DNA from: Streptomyces sp. MMG1533
Lineage (GTDB): Bacteria > Actinomycetota > Actinomycetes > Streptomycetales > Streptomycetaceae
Reading direction: 5' to 3'
NCBI RefSeq assembly: GCF_001279775.1
Contig: NZ_LGDG01000213.1
Span: forward strand, 124,001-188,000
DNA: 64,000 nucleotides
Below the pieces are notes generated by a model that had not been told where the DNA came from, ran no database searches, and saw only the letters and a program-made list of their open reading frames with translations. Every line of letters starts with the position of its first letter. Position 1 is the stretch's first letter. This document shows positions 17,706 to 25,665 of this stretch, in pieces. A program made the translations under genes and the position numbers.

Positions 17706-20693
17706 ATGCGCCACAGATCCCCAGCGCGCCGCAGACGCGCGCTCCTCGCCTCCCTCGCCGCGGCCGGCCTCCTCGGCAGCCTGGCCCTCACGAACGGCTT
17801 CGCGGCGGAACCCGAGACGGACACCTCCGGGAAGCCGCAGGACGTGCGGCTCCTCGACACCCTCACGGTGCCCGCCGGGACGAGCGAACTCGGCATGCCC
17901 TTCGGCGGGTTGTCCGGGATCGACTACGACCCGCAGTCCGGCGAGTACGTCGCCCTCAGCGACGACCGCTCGGAGAACGGCAAAGCGCGCTTCTACACCC
18001 TCCGACTGCCGCTCGACGGTTCAGCCTTCGCCGACGACAAGCCCGCCCTCGACGGCCTGACCGTGCTTGCCGACACCACCGGCGAACCCTTCGCCCCCAA
18101 GGCGGTGGACCCCGAGGCGATCCGCTGGACGCCGGGTGGCGAGAGCCTGCTGTGGACCAGCGAGGGCGCCTCTTCCGCCGGGCAGCCCGCCTTCGTCCGT
18201 GAGGCGGCCACCTCCGGCGGGTACGTACGCGAACTGCCGCTCCCCAAGGCCTACGCCCCCGTGCGGTCGGCCGCCGGCACACTCACCGCCGGGGTGCGCA
18301 ACAACCAGGCCCTGGAAGGGCTCACCCTCTCCCCGGACGGGCGCACGGTGGCCACCATCACCGAGAACGCCCTCGTCCAGGACGGCCCCGCGGCCGGGCT
18401 GACGGTCAAGAGCCCGTCCCGGCTGCTGCAGATGGACCGTCGGACAGGCGAGCCGAAGGCGGAGCACGTCTACGAGGTCGACCCGATCTCCGACGCGCCC
18501 ACCGCACCCCTGCCCGCCCCGGTCGGCACGTACTCGGCGGACCGCGGAGTCTCCGAGATCCTCGCCATCAACGAGACCGACTACCTCACCGTCGAACGGT
18601 CCTTCGCCTCCGGTGTCGGCTTCTCCATCCGCCTCTACTGGACCAGCACCATCGGCGCGACGGACGTCAACGGCAAGGACGCCCTGTCCGGCACCGAGAA
18701 ACCGATGCCGAAGAAGCTGCTGTACGACTTCACCACCTCCGGCACCGACGCCGACAACGTCGAGGGCATCACCTGGGGACCGCAACTGCCCGACGGCTCC
18801 CGCTCGCTCGTCCTCGTCGCCGACGACAACTTCGGCTTCAACGGCAGCGTCACGAAGTTCCACCTGCTGTCCGTCCGCCCGGATCTCCTCGCCACCCGCA
18901 CCCCGGACGTCAACGGCGACGGTGCCGTCAGCGCCAAGGACCTGGCGGCCGTCCCGACCGCCGGCGCGGCCGGAGACCTCGACGGCAACGGCCGTACGGA
19001 CGCCGCCGACGTCCGGCTCTGGATCTCGTACACCCGCGCCTTCCCCACAACCCGGAACCCGCCGTCCACCGTCGACGTCCAACTGCTGTCCTTCAACGAC
19101 TTCCACGGCAACCTGGAACCGCCCACCGGACGCGACGCCAACCTCGGCTCCAAGCTCGACCCGAAGTCGACGCCGGTCGGCGGCGCCGAATATCTCGCGA
19201 CCCGGCTGGGGCAGCTCCGGCAGGGCACCGACACCTCGCTGACCGTAGCCGCGGGCGACATCATCGGCGCCAGTCCCTTCCTGTCCGGCCTCTTCCACGA
19301 CGAACCCACCGTCGAATCCATGGAGAAGCTGCACCTTGACGTCACCAGCGTCGGCAACCACGAGTTCGACGAGGGCACCGACGAACTGCTGCGCATGCAA
19401 CACGGAGGCTGCCACCCCGAGGACGGCTGCTACCTCAAGGACGAGCCGTACGACGGCGCCGACTTCCCCTGGCTGGCCGCCAACGTCATCGACCGCGCCT
19501 CCGGCAAACCCCTCCTGGCGCCCACCTGGGTGAAGGAGGCGGACGGGGTGAAGGTCGGCTTCATCGGCATGACCCTGGAGGGCACGCCCGAGGTCACCGG
19601 CCAGTCCGGCATCAAGTCCGTACGCTTCCTGGACGAGGTCGAGACCGCCAACGCCTCCGCCCGCGAACTGCGGCGTCAGGGCGTGGAGGCGATCGTCGTG
19701 CTGCTGCACGAGGGCGGGGTGCAGGCGGGATCGTACGGTCAGTGCGACGGCATCTCCGGCCCGATCGTGGACATCGCCAAGAAGCTCGACCCGGCGATCG
19801 ACACCGTGGTGACCGGCCACACCCACCAGCCGTACATCTGCTCCCTGCCCGATCCGGCGGGGAACCCCCGCCTGGTCACCTCGGCGTCGTCGTTCGGCCG
19901 GGTGGTCACCGAGACCCGGCTGACGGTGGACCGCCGTACCGGGGACGTCGTACGGGACCAGGTCGCCGCGATGAACCATCTCGTCACCCGCACCGGTGCC
20001 AAGGACGCCGACCAGAGTGCCGTCATCGACAAGTGGAAGGCCCTGTCGGCGCCGCTGGCCAACCGGCTCGTCGGCAGCGTCACCGCCGACATCACCCGCT
20101 CCGAGACCCGCGACGCCGAGTCCGACCTGGCGAACCTCGTCGCCGACGCCCAACTCGCCGCGACCTCGGCACCGGAGCGCGGTGGGGCGCAGATCGCCCT
20201 GATGAACCCGGGCGGGGTGCGGGCGGACCTGGTGTACGCGTCGTCGACGGGTGGTGAGGCGCCCGGGGAGATCACGTACGCGGAGGCCTTCGCCGTACAG
20301 CCCTTCGCCGGGTCCCTGGTCTCCGTGAACCTGACAGGGGCTCAGATCGAGAAGATCCTGGAGGAGCAGTTCAACGACTCCGGCACTCGGGCACCCACCC
20401 TCATGCTCGGCGTCTCCAAAGGCCTGACGTACTCCTTCTCGCGCGGCGCCCCGGTCGGCGACCGTATCGACCCGGCGTCGATCACGCTCGACGGCGAACG
20501 CCTGAAGCCGGACGCCACCTACCGGGTGACCGCGAACACCTTCCTCGCGGCGGGCGGCGACGGATTCACCACCTTCGCCGAGGGCACCGACACCATCGGC
20601 GGCGGGGACGACATCGCCGCCCTCACCGACTACCTCACCGCCCACAGCCCTCTCGCCCCGCCCGGCACCGACCGGGTGACCGAGCTGCCCTGA
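17706..20693 (+). CDS. secreted fusion: phytase-like esterase domain, dockerin-like pair, 5'-nucleotidase
   Basis: A 995-residue exported protein. Signal peptide 1-33 (RRRRALLASLAAAGLLGSLA). Phytase-like (esterase-like) beta-propeller about 45-395. Dockerin type I-like pair about 400-440, with two calcium-loop motifs DVNGDGAVSAKDL and DLDGNGRTDAADV. Metallophosphatase domain about 455-780 with dimetal motifs FNDFHGN, GNHEFDEG and GHTHQPY. 5'-nucleotidase C-terminal domain about 785-995. It probably releases nucleosides and phosphate from extracellular nucleotides, and possibly from other phosphoesters. AAGGA precedes ATG 17706. Its place directly after a BMP nucleoside importer suggests that it supplies substrate. 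The dockerin between two phosphatase-type domains is unusual. Confidence 0.9.
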   Translation: MRHRSPARRRRALLASLAAAGLLGSLALTNGFAAEPETDTSGKPQDVRLLDTLTVPAGTSELGMPFGGLSGIDYDPQSGEYVALSDDRSENGKARFYTLRLPLDGSAFADDKPALDGLTVLADTTGEPFAPKAVDPEAIRWTPGGESLLWTSEGASSAGQPAFVREAATSGGYVRELPLPKAYAPVRSAAGTLTAGVRNNQALEGLTLSPDGRTVATITENALVQDGPAAGLTVKSPSRLLQMDRRTGEPKAEHVYEVDPISDAPTAPLPAPVGTYSADRGVSEILAINETDYLTVERSFASGVGFSIRLYWTSTIGATDVNGKDALSGTEKPMPKKLLYDFTTSGTDADNVEGITWGPQLPDGSRSLVLVADDNFGFNGSVTKFHLLSVRPDLLATRTPDVNGDGAVSAKDLAAVPTAGAAGDLDGNGRTDAADVRLWISYTRAFPTTRNPPSTVDVQLLSFNDFHGNLEPPTGRDANLGSKLDPKSTPVGGAEYLATRLGQLRQGTDTSLTVAAGDIIGASPFLSGLFHDEPTVESMEKLHLDVTSVGNHEFDEGTDELLRMQHGGCHPEDGCYLKDEPYDGADFPWLAANVIDRASGKPLLAPTWVKEADGVKVGFIGMTLEGTPEVTGQSGIKSVRFLDEVETANASARELRRQGVEAIVVLLHEGGVQAGSYGQCDGISGPIVDIAKKLDPAIDTVVTGHTHQPYICSLPDPAGNPRLVTSASSFGRVVTETRLTVDRRTGDVVRDQVAAMNHLVTRTGAKDADQSAVIDKWKALSAPLANRLVGSVTADITRSETRDAESDLANLVADAQLAATSAPERGGAQIALMNPGGVRADLVYASSTGGEAPGEITYAEAFAVQPFAGSLVSVNLTGAQIEKILEEQFNDSGTRAPTLMLGVSKGLTYSFSRGAPVGDRIDPASITLDGERLKPDATYRVTANTFLAAGGDGFTTFAEGTDTIGGGDDIAALTDYLTAHSPLAPPGTDRVTELP

Positions 20694-20760
20694 CGACAGC
20701 CCCGGCCGGAGACGTCCCGCGGCTCGGCGGGGCGATTCCGTTACGCTGGAGGTTCGTCCA

Positions 20761-20934
20761 ATGATTGGGGTCGTCATGCCGGAGGAGTCGACGCCGGGCC
20801 CGTTGGGTACGGCGATGCGCGAGGTGACGTTCCCGGACGGGTCTCGGGGAATCATCCTGGTCAGGGCAGGTACGCCGCAGGCGGAAGCGGAACAGCTCGC
20901 GGCGCAGGTGTGGCGGGACACGCCCGACAAGTAG
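20761..20934 (+). CDS. small uncharacterised protein, 57 residues
   Basis: ATG 20761 is preceded by GGAGG at an 8-base spacing. The frame runs 57 codons with normal GC-rich third positions (MIGVVMPEESTPGPLGTAMREV...) and ends in TAG. A second in-frame ATG at 20776 is possible. There is no signal peptide or membrane segment; the sequence is predicted strand-strand-helix. I do not recognise a family. The hairpin 15 bp after its stop supports it as a real monocistronic unit. Confidence 0.6.
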   Translation: MIGVVMPEESTPGPLGTAMREVTFPDGSRGIILVRAGTPQAEAEQLAAQVWRDTPDK

Positions 20935-20948
20935 TCGCCCGCGACAGG

Positions 20949-20979
20949 AAGATCCTGCCCGGAATCCGGGTGGGATCTT
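20949..20979. terminator. bidirectional hairpin between convergent genes
   Basis: A stem of 14 pairs (AAGATCC..CCCGG against CCGGG..GGATCTT, with two central G-T pairs) encloses an AAT loop. It lies between the small + gene and the convergent minus-strand gene ending at 21052. Confidence 0.75.
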
Positions 20980-21051
20980 GCTGTGTGCAAACTCAGAGCG
21001 GCTCAGGACCTGTCGTCGGGCTCCCCTTACGCCCGGGAGGGGCGTGCTCGT

Positions 21052-21597
21052 TCATGCGAGTGACTCCTGGTGTGCGGGCTGGTCGTCGGTCTGCTGGAAG
21101 GCAGTCGTGACCTGTCGCATGCGCAGCCGTTCCAGCGTGTCCAGCTGGGCGTGGGCGCGTTCCAGCAAGTCGTCGAGGTGCACGGGATCCAGACGGTTGT
21201 CCGCGTCGGACAGCCGGCGCAGCGTCCGCCAGGCGGCGGCCTTACCCTCCACGCCCAGACGCAACAGCTCCAGTTCCAGCATGGGGCTGAGCGGAGAACG
21301 CCTGACGAGCCGGCCGTTGGCCTTGAGCCGGCCCACCCTCTCGGCCAGTCGGCCCGCGACGATCTTGTAGCGGCGTACGGGGACCTCGAGCCCCCGCATG
21401 ATCTTCAGCAGCTCTGCCCGGTCCTCGGCGATCTCGTCGGCGATCGGCCGCACGGCGTCGGTGAGCGCCGGGTCCCGCTCGGACTCGGCGTCGGCCAGTA
21501 TCCGCGCCCGGTCCACGGCGAGGCCGGCTCCGGCGAGGTGATCGTTGAGGTAGATGCCGAGCAGGTCCGTGTCGGTCAGGTTCGGGCGGTCGTCCAT
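21052..21597 (-). CDS. hypothetical all-helical protein, 181 residues
   Basis: A cytoplasmic protein with no signal sequence or membrane segment. It is predicted almost entirely helical and rich in Arg, Leu and Glu (VRPIADEIAEDRAELLKIMRGLEV..., RAHAQLDTLERLRMRQVTTAF), in a pattern like a four-helix bundle. I do not recognise a named family or catalytic motif. The ATG at 21597 follows GGGAGAGG, so the start is firm. It is transcribed toward the small gene at 20761 and away from the expansin gene; no operon partner. Confidence 0.75.
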   Translation of the reverse strand: MDDRPNLTDTDLLGIYLNDHLAGAGLAVDRARILADAESERDPALTDAVRPIADEIAEDRAELLKIMRGLEVPVRRYKIVAGRLAERVGRLKANGRLVRRSPLSPMLELELLRLGVEGKAAAWRTLRRLSDADNRLDPVHLDDLLERAHAQLDTLERLRMRQVTTAFQQTDDQPAHQESLA

Positions 21598-22033
21598 CAG
21601 ACCTCTCCCTTCGTGATCGGCGACGTCCGGCGGCTGCCGAGTACCCCGGGGGCCCGGTCACACTCCGCGGCACGGACCGTGGCCGAGACCCTTGCCGCCC
21701 GTCACGGCGACGGGGCGCCCCGACGGCCTGCGCGAGGCACTGGACACCGCTCGCGCCGAACCGTGGCTGTCTCCGTAGCGGTCCGGGCACGGAGAGTCCG
21801 CACCGCAGGTCGCGGGTGAACGCCTGCCCGGAGCCCGGAACGCTCCCCACCGGGCCCCGGCATGCCGGAAGCTGCGATCGGAATCCGCGGGGCCAGCCGT
21901 CCCGATCGAGCGCCGCCCCGACCCCTTCGGCCCCAACTGCCCCCCGGGATTCGGGCTTGCCGCCGTGTTCCGGGTCTGGCACGATCACTGCGCTCGTCAC
22001 CCCACCAACGGGTGGCGGCCTCAAGGAGGTCCG
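21598..22033 (+). promoter_or_regulatory. 436-bp intergenic region with candidate expansin promoter
   Basis: Divergent spacer between the helical hypothetical gene and the expansin gene. The only signal I can support is TTGCCG (21957-21962), 17 bp, CACGAT (21980-21985), a housekeeping-type promoter pointing at the expansin. Nothing else recognisable is present. Confidence 0.4.
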
Positions 22034-22948
22034 GTGTCCAGGCGGTGGCTGTTCCTGTCGGCGGCCGCGGCGCTCATAGTCGCCTCCTTGGTCGCGGTGT
22101 TCCTCTCCGACCACGAGGCCGACGCCGGGCATGCCGCGGCCACACCCGTCGCCGGCGCCTCGGCGAACACCTCGCCCACGACGCGGTCGCCGAGCCCCTC
22201 CGGCAGCGCGACCACCGCGTCGGCGAAGCCCTCGGCCAAGGTCACTCCGCGGACGCCGTCCGCCGGCGCGAGCAGCGCGTCGGCGAAGCCGTCGGCCACG
22301 GACGTCCCACAAGCGGCCTCCGGCGGCGCACCGCCCGCGGGGCGGATACGGCCCGGCGTCACTTACGAAGGAGTCGCCACCTTCTACGACTCGGACGGCT
22401 CAGGCGCCTGTCTGTACGACCCGAGCGCCGACGTGATGACCGGGGCGATGAACTCCGCCGACTACGAGTCGGCCAAGGCGTGCGGAGCGTACGTGTCGGT
22501 CCGCGCGGCCAACGGGACCTCCCTCACGGTCCGCATCACCAACGAATGCCCGGGGGAGTGCGTGCCCGGGCAGATCGACCTCAGTGCAGAGGCCTTCGCC
22601 AAGCTCGCCGACCCCACGCTCGGCCGGATCGCGATCACATGGAAGCTGGTGAGCCCCAGCACCTCCGACACGATGGCCGTCCGGTACAAGACCGGGTCCA
22701 GTCGTTACTGGTGCGGCATCCAGGTGATAGGCCACCGGAATCCGGTGGCACGGCTGGAGGTGCGCGACGGCAGCGGTTGGCGTCAACTGGCGCGTACGGA
22801 CTACAACTACTTCCTCTCCGAAGACGGCACCGGCTGCGGCGGCGCGATCAGGGTCACCGACATCTTCGGAGAACGACTCACCGTCGACGGGATCGCGATC
22901 CGGCCGAACGTCGTGCAGTCCACCCAGGTCCAGTTCGCCCAGCGCTGA
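22034..22948 (+). CDS. secreted bacterial expansin (EXLX1-like)
   Basis: A 304-residue exported or membrane-anchored protein. Single N-terminal hydrophobic helix (SRRWLFLSAAAALIVASLVAVFL). Ser/Ala/Thr/Pro-rich linker to about 98 with a repeated (S)ASAKPSA motif. Double-psi beta-barrel domain about 105-205 (YEGVATFYDSDGSGACLYD). C-terminal CBM63-like beta sandwich about 205-304. Expansins loosen plant cell-wall cellulose/xyloglucan contacts without hydrolysis. GTG 22034 is taken as start because AGGAGG lies just upstream and the hydrophobic helix follows. The frame is open to 21965 but lacks a site there. Confidence 0.88.
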   Translation: MSRRWLFLSAAAALIVASLVAVFLSDHEADAGHAAATPVAGASANTSPTTRSPSPSGSATTASAKPSAKVTPRTPSAGASSASAKPSATDVPQAASGGAPPAGRIRPGVTYEGVATFYDSDGSGACLYDPSADVMTGAMNSADYESAKACGAYVSVRAANGTSLTVRITNECPGECVPGQIDLSAEAFAKLADPTLGRIAITWKLVSPSTSDTMAVRYKTGSSRYWCGIQVIGHRNPVARLEVRDGSGWRQLARTDYNYFLSEDGTGCGGAIRVTDIFGERLTVDGIAIRPNVVQSTQVQFAQR

Positions 22949-22982
22949 CCCCGAAGCCCGCGATCCCGGCCCGCCCCCTTCT

Positions 22983-23183
22983 CATTACTTCCTGGGCAGA
23001 CGCATCGACCAAGTGCTCCGTGTCGCCGAGCACGAGCCCTCACGGCTGTTGGACATGGTGTCGGTGGCCGGACCGACGCCGATGCACATCCGGGTCCGGG
23101 GTGACGCCGCTGGCCACTACCGTCTGGCGGCGCCGGTCATGGCGAAGACGCGGGTCAGGCGGGGAAGACGTGGTCGTGGCTGA
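22983..23183 (+). pseudogene. remnant of an SRPBCC-family gene with an internal deletion
   Basis: Without any start codon the frame reads HYFLGRRIDQVLRVAEHEPSR, then LLDMVSVAGPTPMHI, then RVRGDAAGHYRLAAPVMAK. The pieces resemble the middle and the C-terminal helix of START/SRPBCC proteins, but about 30-40 residues that should separate PMHI from RVRGDA are missing. The N-terminus is absent too. The remnant's tail overlaps the 3' end of the convergent actVI-ORFA gene. This 206-bp gap otherwise holds nothing. Confidence 0.5.
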
Positions 23184-23595
23184 CCCGGCGGGACCGCAGC
23201 AGCAGCCCGCCGTCCTCGCCCCGGACCAGGACATCGTTGACGACACAACTCGGGCCGAACTCCGGCTCCTTGACGTCCGCGTGGACGGTGAGCACCAGGC
23301 AGTAGCTCGTCGCCGTGATCGAGCCGTCGGCCGCCTCGTCCAACGCCACGTGGTTGAACCAGTGCCGGCGCTGGATCCTTTGGGCGTCGAACTTCCGGTG
23401 GAAGTCCTCCAGGACGTCCATGATCCCGGCACGGGTGTGGGCGGCAGGCAGCGAGGGGGAGTGCTTGAACTCGCCGTCCTCGGTGAAGGTCGCGGCGTAG
23501 CCGGCGAAGTCGCGGCCGTCCAGCTTCTGCATCTGGTGGCCGTAGAACGACAGGACTTCGGCATACAGGCCGGTGGGAAGCGCTGTGATGGTCAT
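23155..23595 (-). CDS. actVI-ORFA: NTF2/SnoaL-like protein, ActVI-ORFA homologue
   Basis: A 146-residue protein with an NTF2-like cone fold: N-terminal helix AEVLSFYGHQMQKLDGRDFAGYAATF, then strands with EFKHSPS, HWFNHVAL and SYCLVLTVHA. It is divergent from actVI-1, as actVI-ORFA is in the S. coelicolor act cluster. There it is an accessory protein that supports flux through the pyran-forming and tailoring steps; no catalytic role is certain. The start is ATG 23595. It has no Shine-Dalgarno sequence, and the predicted -10 (23607-23602) would place transcription start at or very near the ATG, so the message is probably leaderless. It is controlled from the TCGA repeat region between it and actVI-1. 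Confidence 0.75.
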   Translation of the reverse strand: MTITALPTGLYAEVLSFYGHQMQKLDGRDFAGYAATFTEDGEFKHSPSLPAAHTRAGIMDVLEDFHRKFDAQRIQRRHWFNHVALDEAADGSITATSYCLVLTVHADVKEPEFGPSCVVNDVLVRGEDGGLLLRSRRVSHDHVFPA

Positions 23596-23601
23596 ACGGC
23601 C

Positions 23602-23661
23602 ACGGTCGTCCCGAGGCCTCGAAGGCCGCTCGAGCCGGGTTCGAGCGGGCACTGTCAGCCT
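23602..23661. promoter_or_regulatory. SARP (ActII-4) binding repeats, divergent actVI promoter
   Basis: Three TCGA cores start at 23619, 23630 and 23641, exactly 11 bp apart, matching the direct-repeat spacing of SARP sites and the TCGAG repeats described for ActII-ORF4. Eight bases beyond the last heptamer in each direction lies a hexamer fitting xAxxxT: CAGCCT (23656-23661) toward actVI-1 and GACCGT (23607-23602) toward actVI-ORFA. Both put transcription starts at the start codons (23669 and 23595). Confidence 0.75.
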
Positions 23662-23668
23662 CATCGCC

Positions 23669-24592
23669 ATGAGCACCGTGACAGTGATCGGGGCGGGCAC
23701 GATCGGCCTGGGATGGATCAATCTGTTCAGCGCCAGCGGGCTGACCGTACGGGTCAACAGCCGCAGGCCTGACGTTCGGCGCATCGTGCGAGAGGGGCTG
23801 GAGCTGTTCTCCCCGGGCCGGGCGGACGAGCTGGCCGAGCGGATCGAGTACGAGCCGGACATCGCACGGGCGGTGGCCGGAGCGGACCTCGTCTCCGAGA
23901 ACGCCCCCGACGACCTGCCCCTCAAGCAGCGGCTGTTCGCCGAGATCGGCGAGGCAGCCCCGGCCCGCGCACTCGTACTGTCCTCGACATCGAAACTGCT
24001 CCCCGACGATCTGAGCCGTGACATGGCCGGGCCCGGCCGGCTGGTCGTCGCCCATCCGTTCAACCCGCCGCACATCGTCCCCCTGGTGGAGGTGATCGGC
24101 GGGGAACGCACCGACCCGGAGGCCGTCGAAAGGGCGGTGGCCTTCCTGGAGTCGGTCGGGCGGACCCCGGTCGTGCTGCGCAGGGCGCTGCCCGGCTTCG
24201 CCGCCAACCGGCTGCAGTCCGCGCTGCTGCGCGAGAGCATCCACCTCGTCCTCGAAGGCGTGGTGACCGTCGAGGAGCTCGACCGGATCGTCACCGAGTC
24301 GATCGGGCTGCGCTGGTCCACCATCGGACCGTTCCACGCCTTCCACCTGGGCGGCGGCCCGGGCGGGCTGCGCAAGTGGCTCGAGCATCTCGGCAGCGGC
24401 CTCGAACAGGGCTGGCGCGGGCTCGGACAGCCCGCCCTCACCCCGCAGGCCGTCGAGACCGTGGTCGAACAGACCGAAGCCGCCTATGGGCACCGGACCT
24501 ATGCCGAACTCGTCCGGGACCGTGACGACCGCCACCACGCCGTACTGGCCGCCCTCGGGCGGGCCGACCAGTCGCAGGAGGAGAAGAAGTGA
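23669..24592 (+). CDS. actVI-1: stereospecific ketoreductase ActVI-1 (3-hydroxyacyl-CoA dehydrogenase fold)
   Basis: A 307-residue NAD(P)H-dependent reductase. N-terminal Rossmann domain (TVIGAGTIGLGWI), conserved LVSENAPDDLPLK and LVVAHPFNPPHIVPLVEV, and a C-terminal helical domain. The fold is that of lambda-crystallin/3-hydroxyacyl-CoA dehydrogenase. In actinorhodin biosynthesis ActVI-1 reduces the C3 keto group of the bicyclic intermediate and fixes the 3S configuration. ATG 23669 is the only sensible start for the Rossmann motif. It lacks a ribosome binding site and sits right at the predicted transcription start. It is the first gene of the actVI operon and overlaps actVI-2 by one base. 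Confidence 0.9.
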   Translation: MSTVTVIGAGTIGLGWINLFSASGLTVRVNSRRPDVRRIVREGLELFSPGRADELAERIEYEPDIARAVAGADLVSENAPDDLPLKQRLFAEIGEAAPARALVLSSTSKLLPDDLSRDMAGPGRLVVAHPFNPPHIVPLVEVIGGERTDPEAVERAVAFLESVGRTPVVLRRALPGFAANRLQSALLRESIHLVLEGVVTVEELDRIVTESIGLRWSTIGPFHAFHLGGGPGGLRKWLEHLGSGLEQGWRGLGQPALTPQAVETVVEQTEAAYGHRTYAELVRDRDDRHHAVLAALGRADQSQEEKK

Positions 24593-25578
24593 TGCGTGCC
24601 GTGCAGTTCGACCGGTACGGCGCCCCCGACGTCCTGTACGTCGCCGAGCGCCCGGTCCCCGAGCCCGGCCCCGGCCAGGTGCGGATCGCCGTCGAGGCGG
24701 TCAGCGTGGGCCATGCACAGACCCAGATGCGGCGCGAGGTCTTCCCCGCGCCCATGTGGCGGCCCGTCTTCCCCGTCGTCCTCGGCGGCGACGTGGTCGG
24801 CAGGATCACCGAGGTGGGACCGGGCGTCGAGGGCCTGCGCCCGGGGGACCGGGCCGGGGCCTTCACCCTCTACGGCGCCTACGCCGAGCAGGTCGTCGTC
24901 GACGCCGCCACCGTCGTACCCGTACCCGAGGAGCTGGACGCAGCCGAGGCCGCGGTCCTCCCGGGCACCGGACTGATCGCCCTCGGCATTCTCAGGACCG
25001 GGCAACTCCGCAAGGGCGAGACCGTGCTCGTGCATGCGGCGGCCGGCGGTGTGGGCCACATCGCGGTCCAGCTCGCCCGGGCGGCCGGGGCCGGCCAGAT
25101 CATCGGCACCGCGGGCGCGGTCGCCAAGCGCGAGTTCGCCCGCGCGACCGGCGCCGACGCCGTCGTCGACCACCGCTCCCCGGACTGGGCCGAGGAGGTC
25201 CGGGAACTCACCGGCGGACGCGGACCCGACCTGATCCTGGACGGCGTCGGCGCCGAGGTCCTGCAACAGGGCATCGGCCTGCTCGCCCCGGGCGGCCGGC
25301 TGGTGTTCTACGGCTCCTCCGGCGGCGAGCTGGAGATCCCGCAGGTGTCGGTGATGGACCTCATCGGCATCAAGTACGTCACCGGCTTCGCGCTGTCGGC
25401 CTGGCGGGGCGGCCGCCCGGACGAGTACGAGGCGGGCGTCGCCGAGCTCACCCGCCTCCTGGCCGACGGACAGGTGAAGTCCGCCGTACATGCCCGGCTC
25501 CCCCTGGAGCAGGCCGCCGAGGCGCACGCCATCGTCGAGGCCAGGGCCCAGCTGGGCCGGGTCGTGCTCATCCCCTGA
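24592..25578 (+). CDS. actVI-2: enoyl/quinone reductase ActVI-2 (MDR family)
   Basis: A 328-residue zinc-free medium-chain dehydrogenase/reductase. GroES-like N-terminal half with VLGGDVVGRITEVGPGV, and the cofactor domain HAAAGGVGHIAVQLAR, the quinone-oxidoreductase type of NADPH site. ActVI-2 homologues reduce the C14-C15 enoyl bond after pyran closure, setting the C15 stereocentre of the dihydrokalafungin series. AGGAGGAG precedes ATG 24592 by eight bases; a GTG one codon earlier is less likely. An 87-bp gap separates it from actVI-3. Confidence 0.88.
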   Translation: MRAVQFDRYGAPDVLYVAERPVPEPGPGQVRIAVEAVSVGHAQTQMRREVFPAPMWRPVFPVVLGGDVVGRITEVGPGVEGLRPGDRAGAFTLYGAYAEQVVVDAATVVPVPEELDAAEAAVLPGTGLIALGILRTGQLRKGETVLVHAAAGGVGHIAVQLARAAGAGQIIGTAGAVAKREFARATGADAVVDHRSPDWAEEVRELTGGRGPDLILDGVGAEVLQQGIGLLAPGGRLVFYGSSGGELEIPQVSVMDLIGIKYVTGFALSAWRGGRPDEYEAGVAELTRLLADGQVKSAVHARLPLEQAAEAHAIVEARAQLGRVVLIP

Positions 25579-25665
25579 CGTCCCTTGTGACGTCCCCTGA
25601 ATTTCCTGACCTTTCATCCCGAGCCGTATCCGTTTCGCATTCCGGAGTTCGAAGGAGAACGTTCC

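Noticed and set aside
18021-20990. 989-codon minus-strand open frame opposite the 5'-nucleotidase
   Set aside because: Shadow frame; the + strand product has a signal peptide and three recognisable domains.
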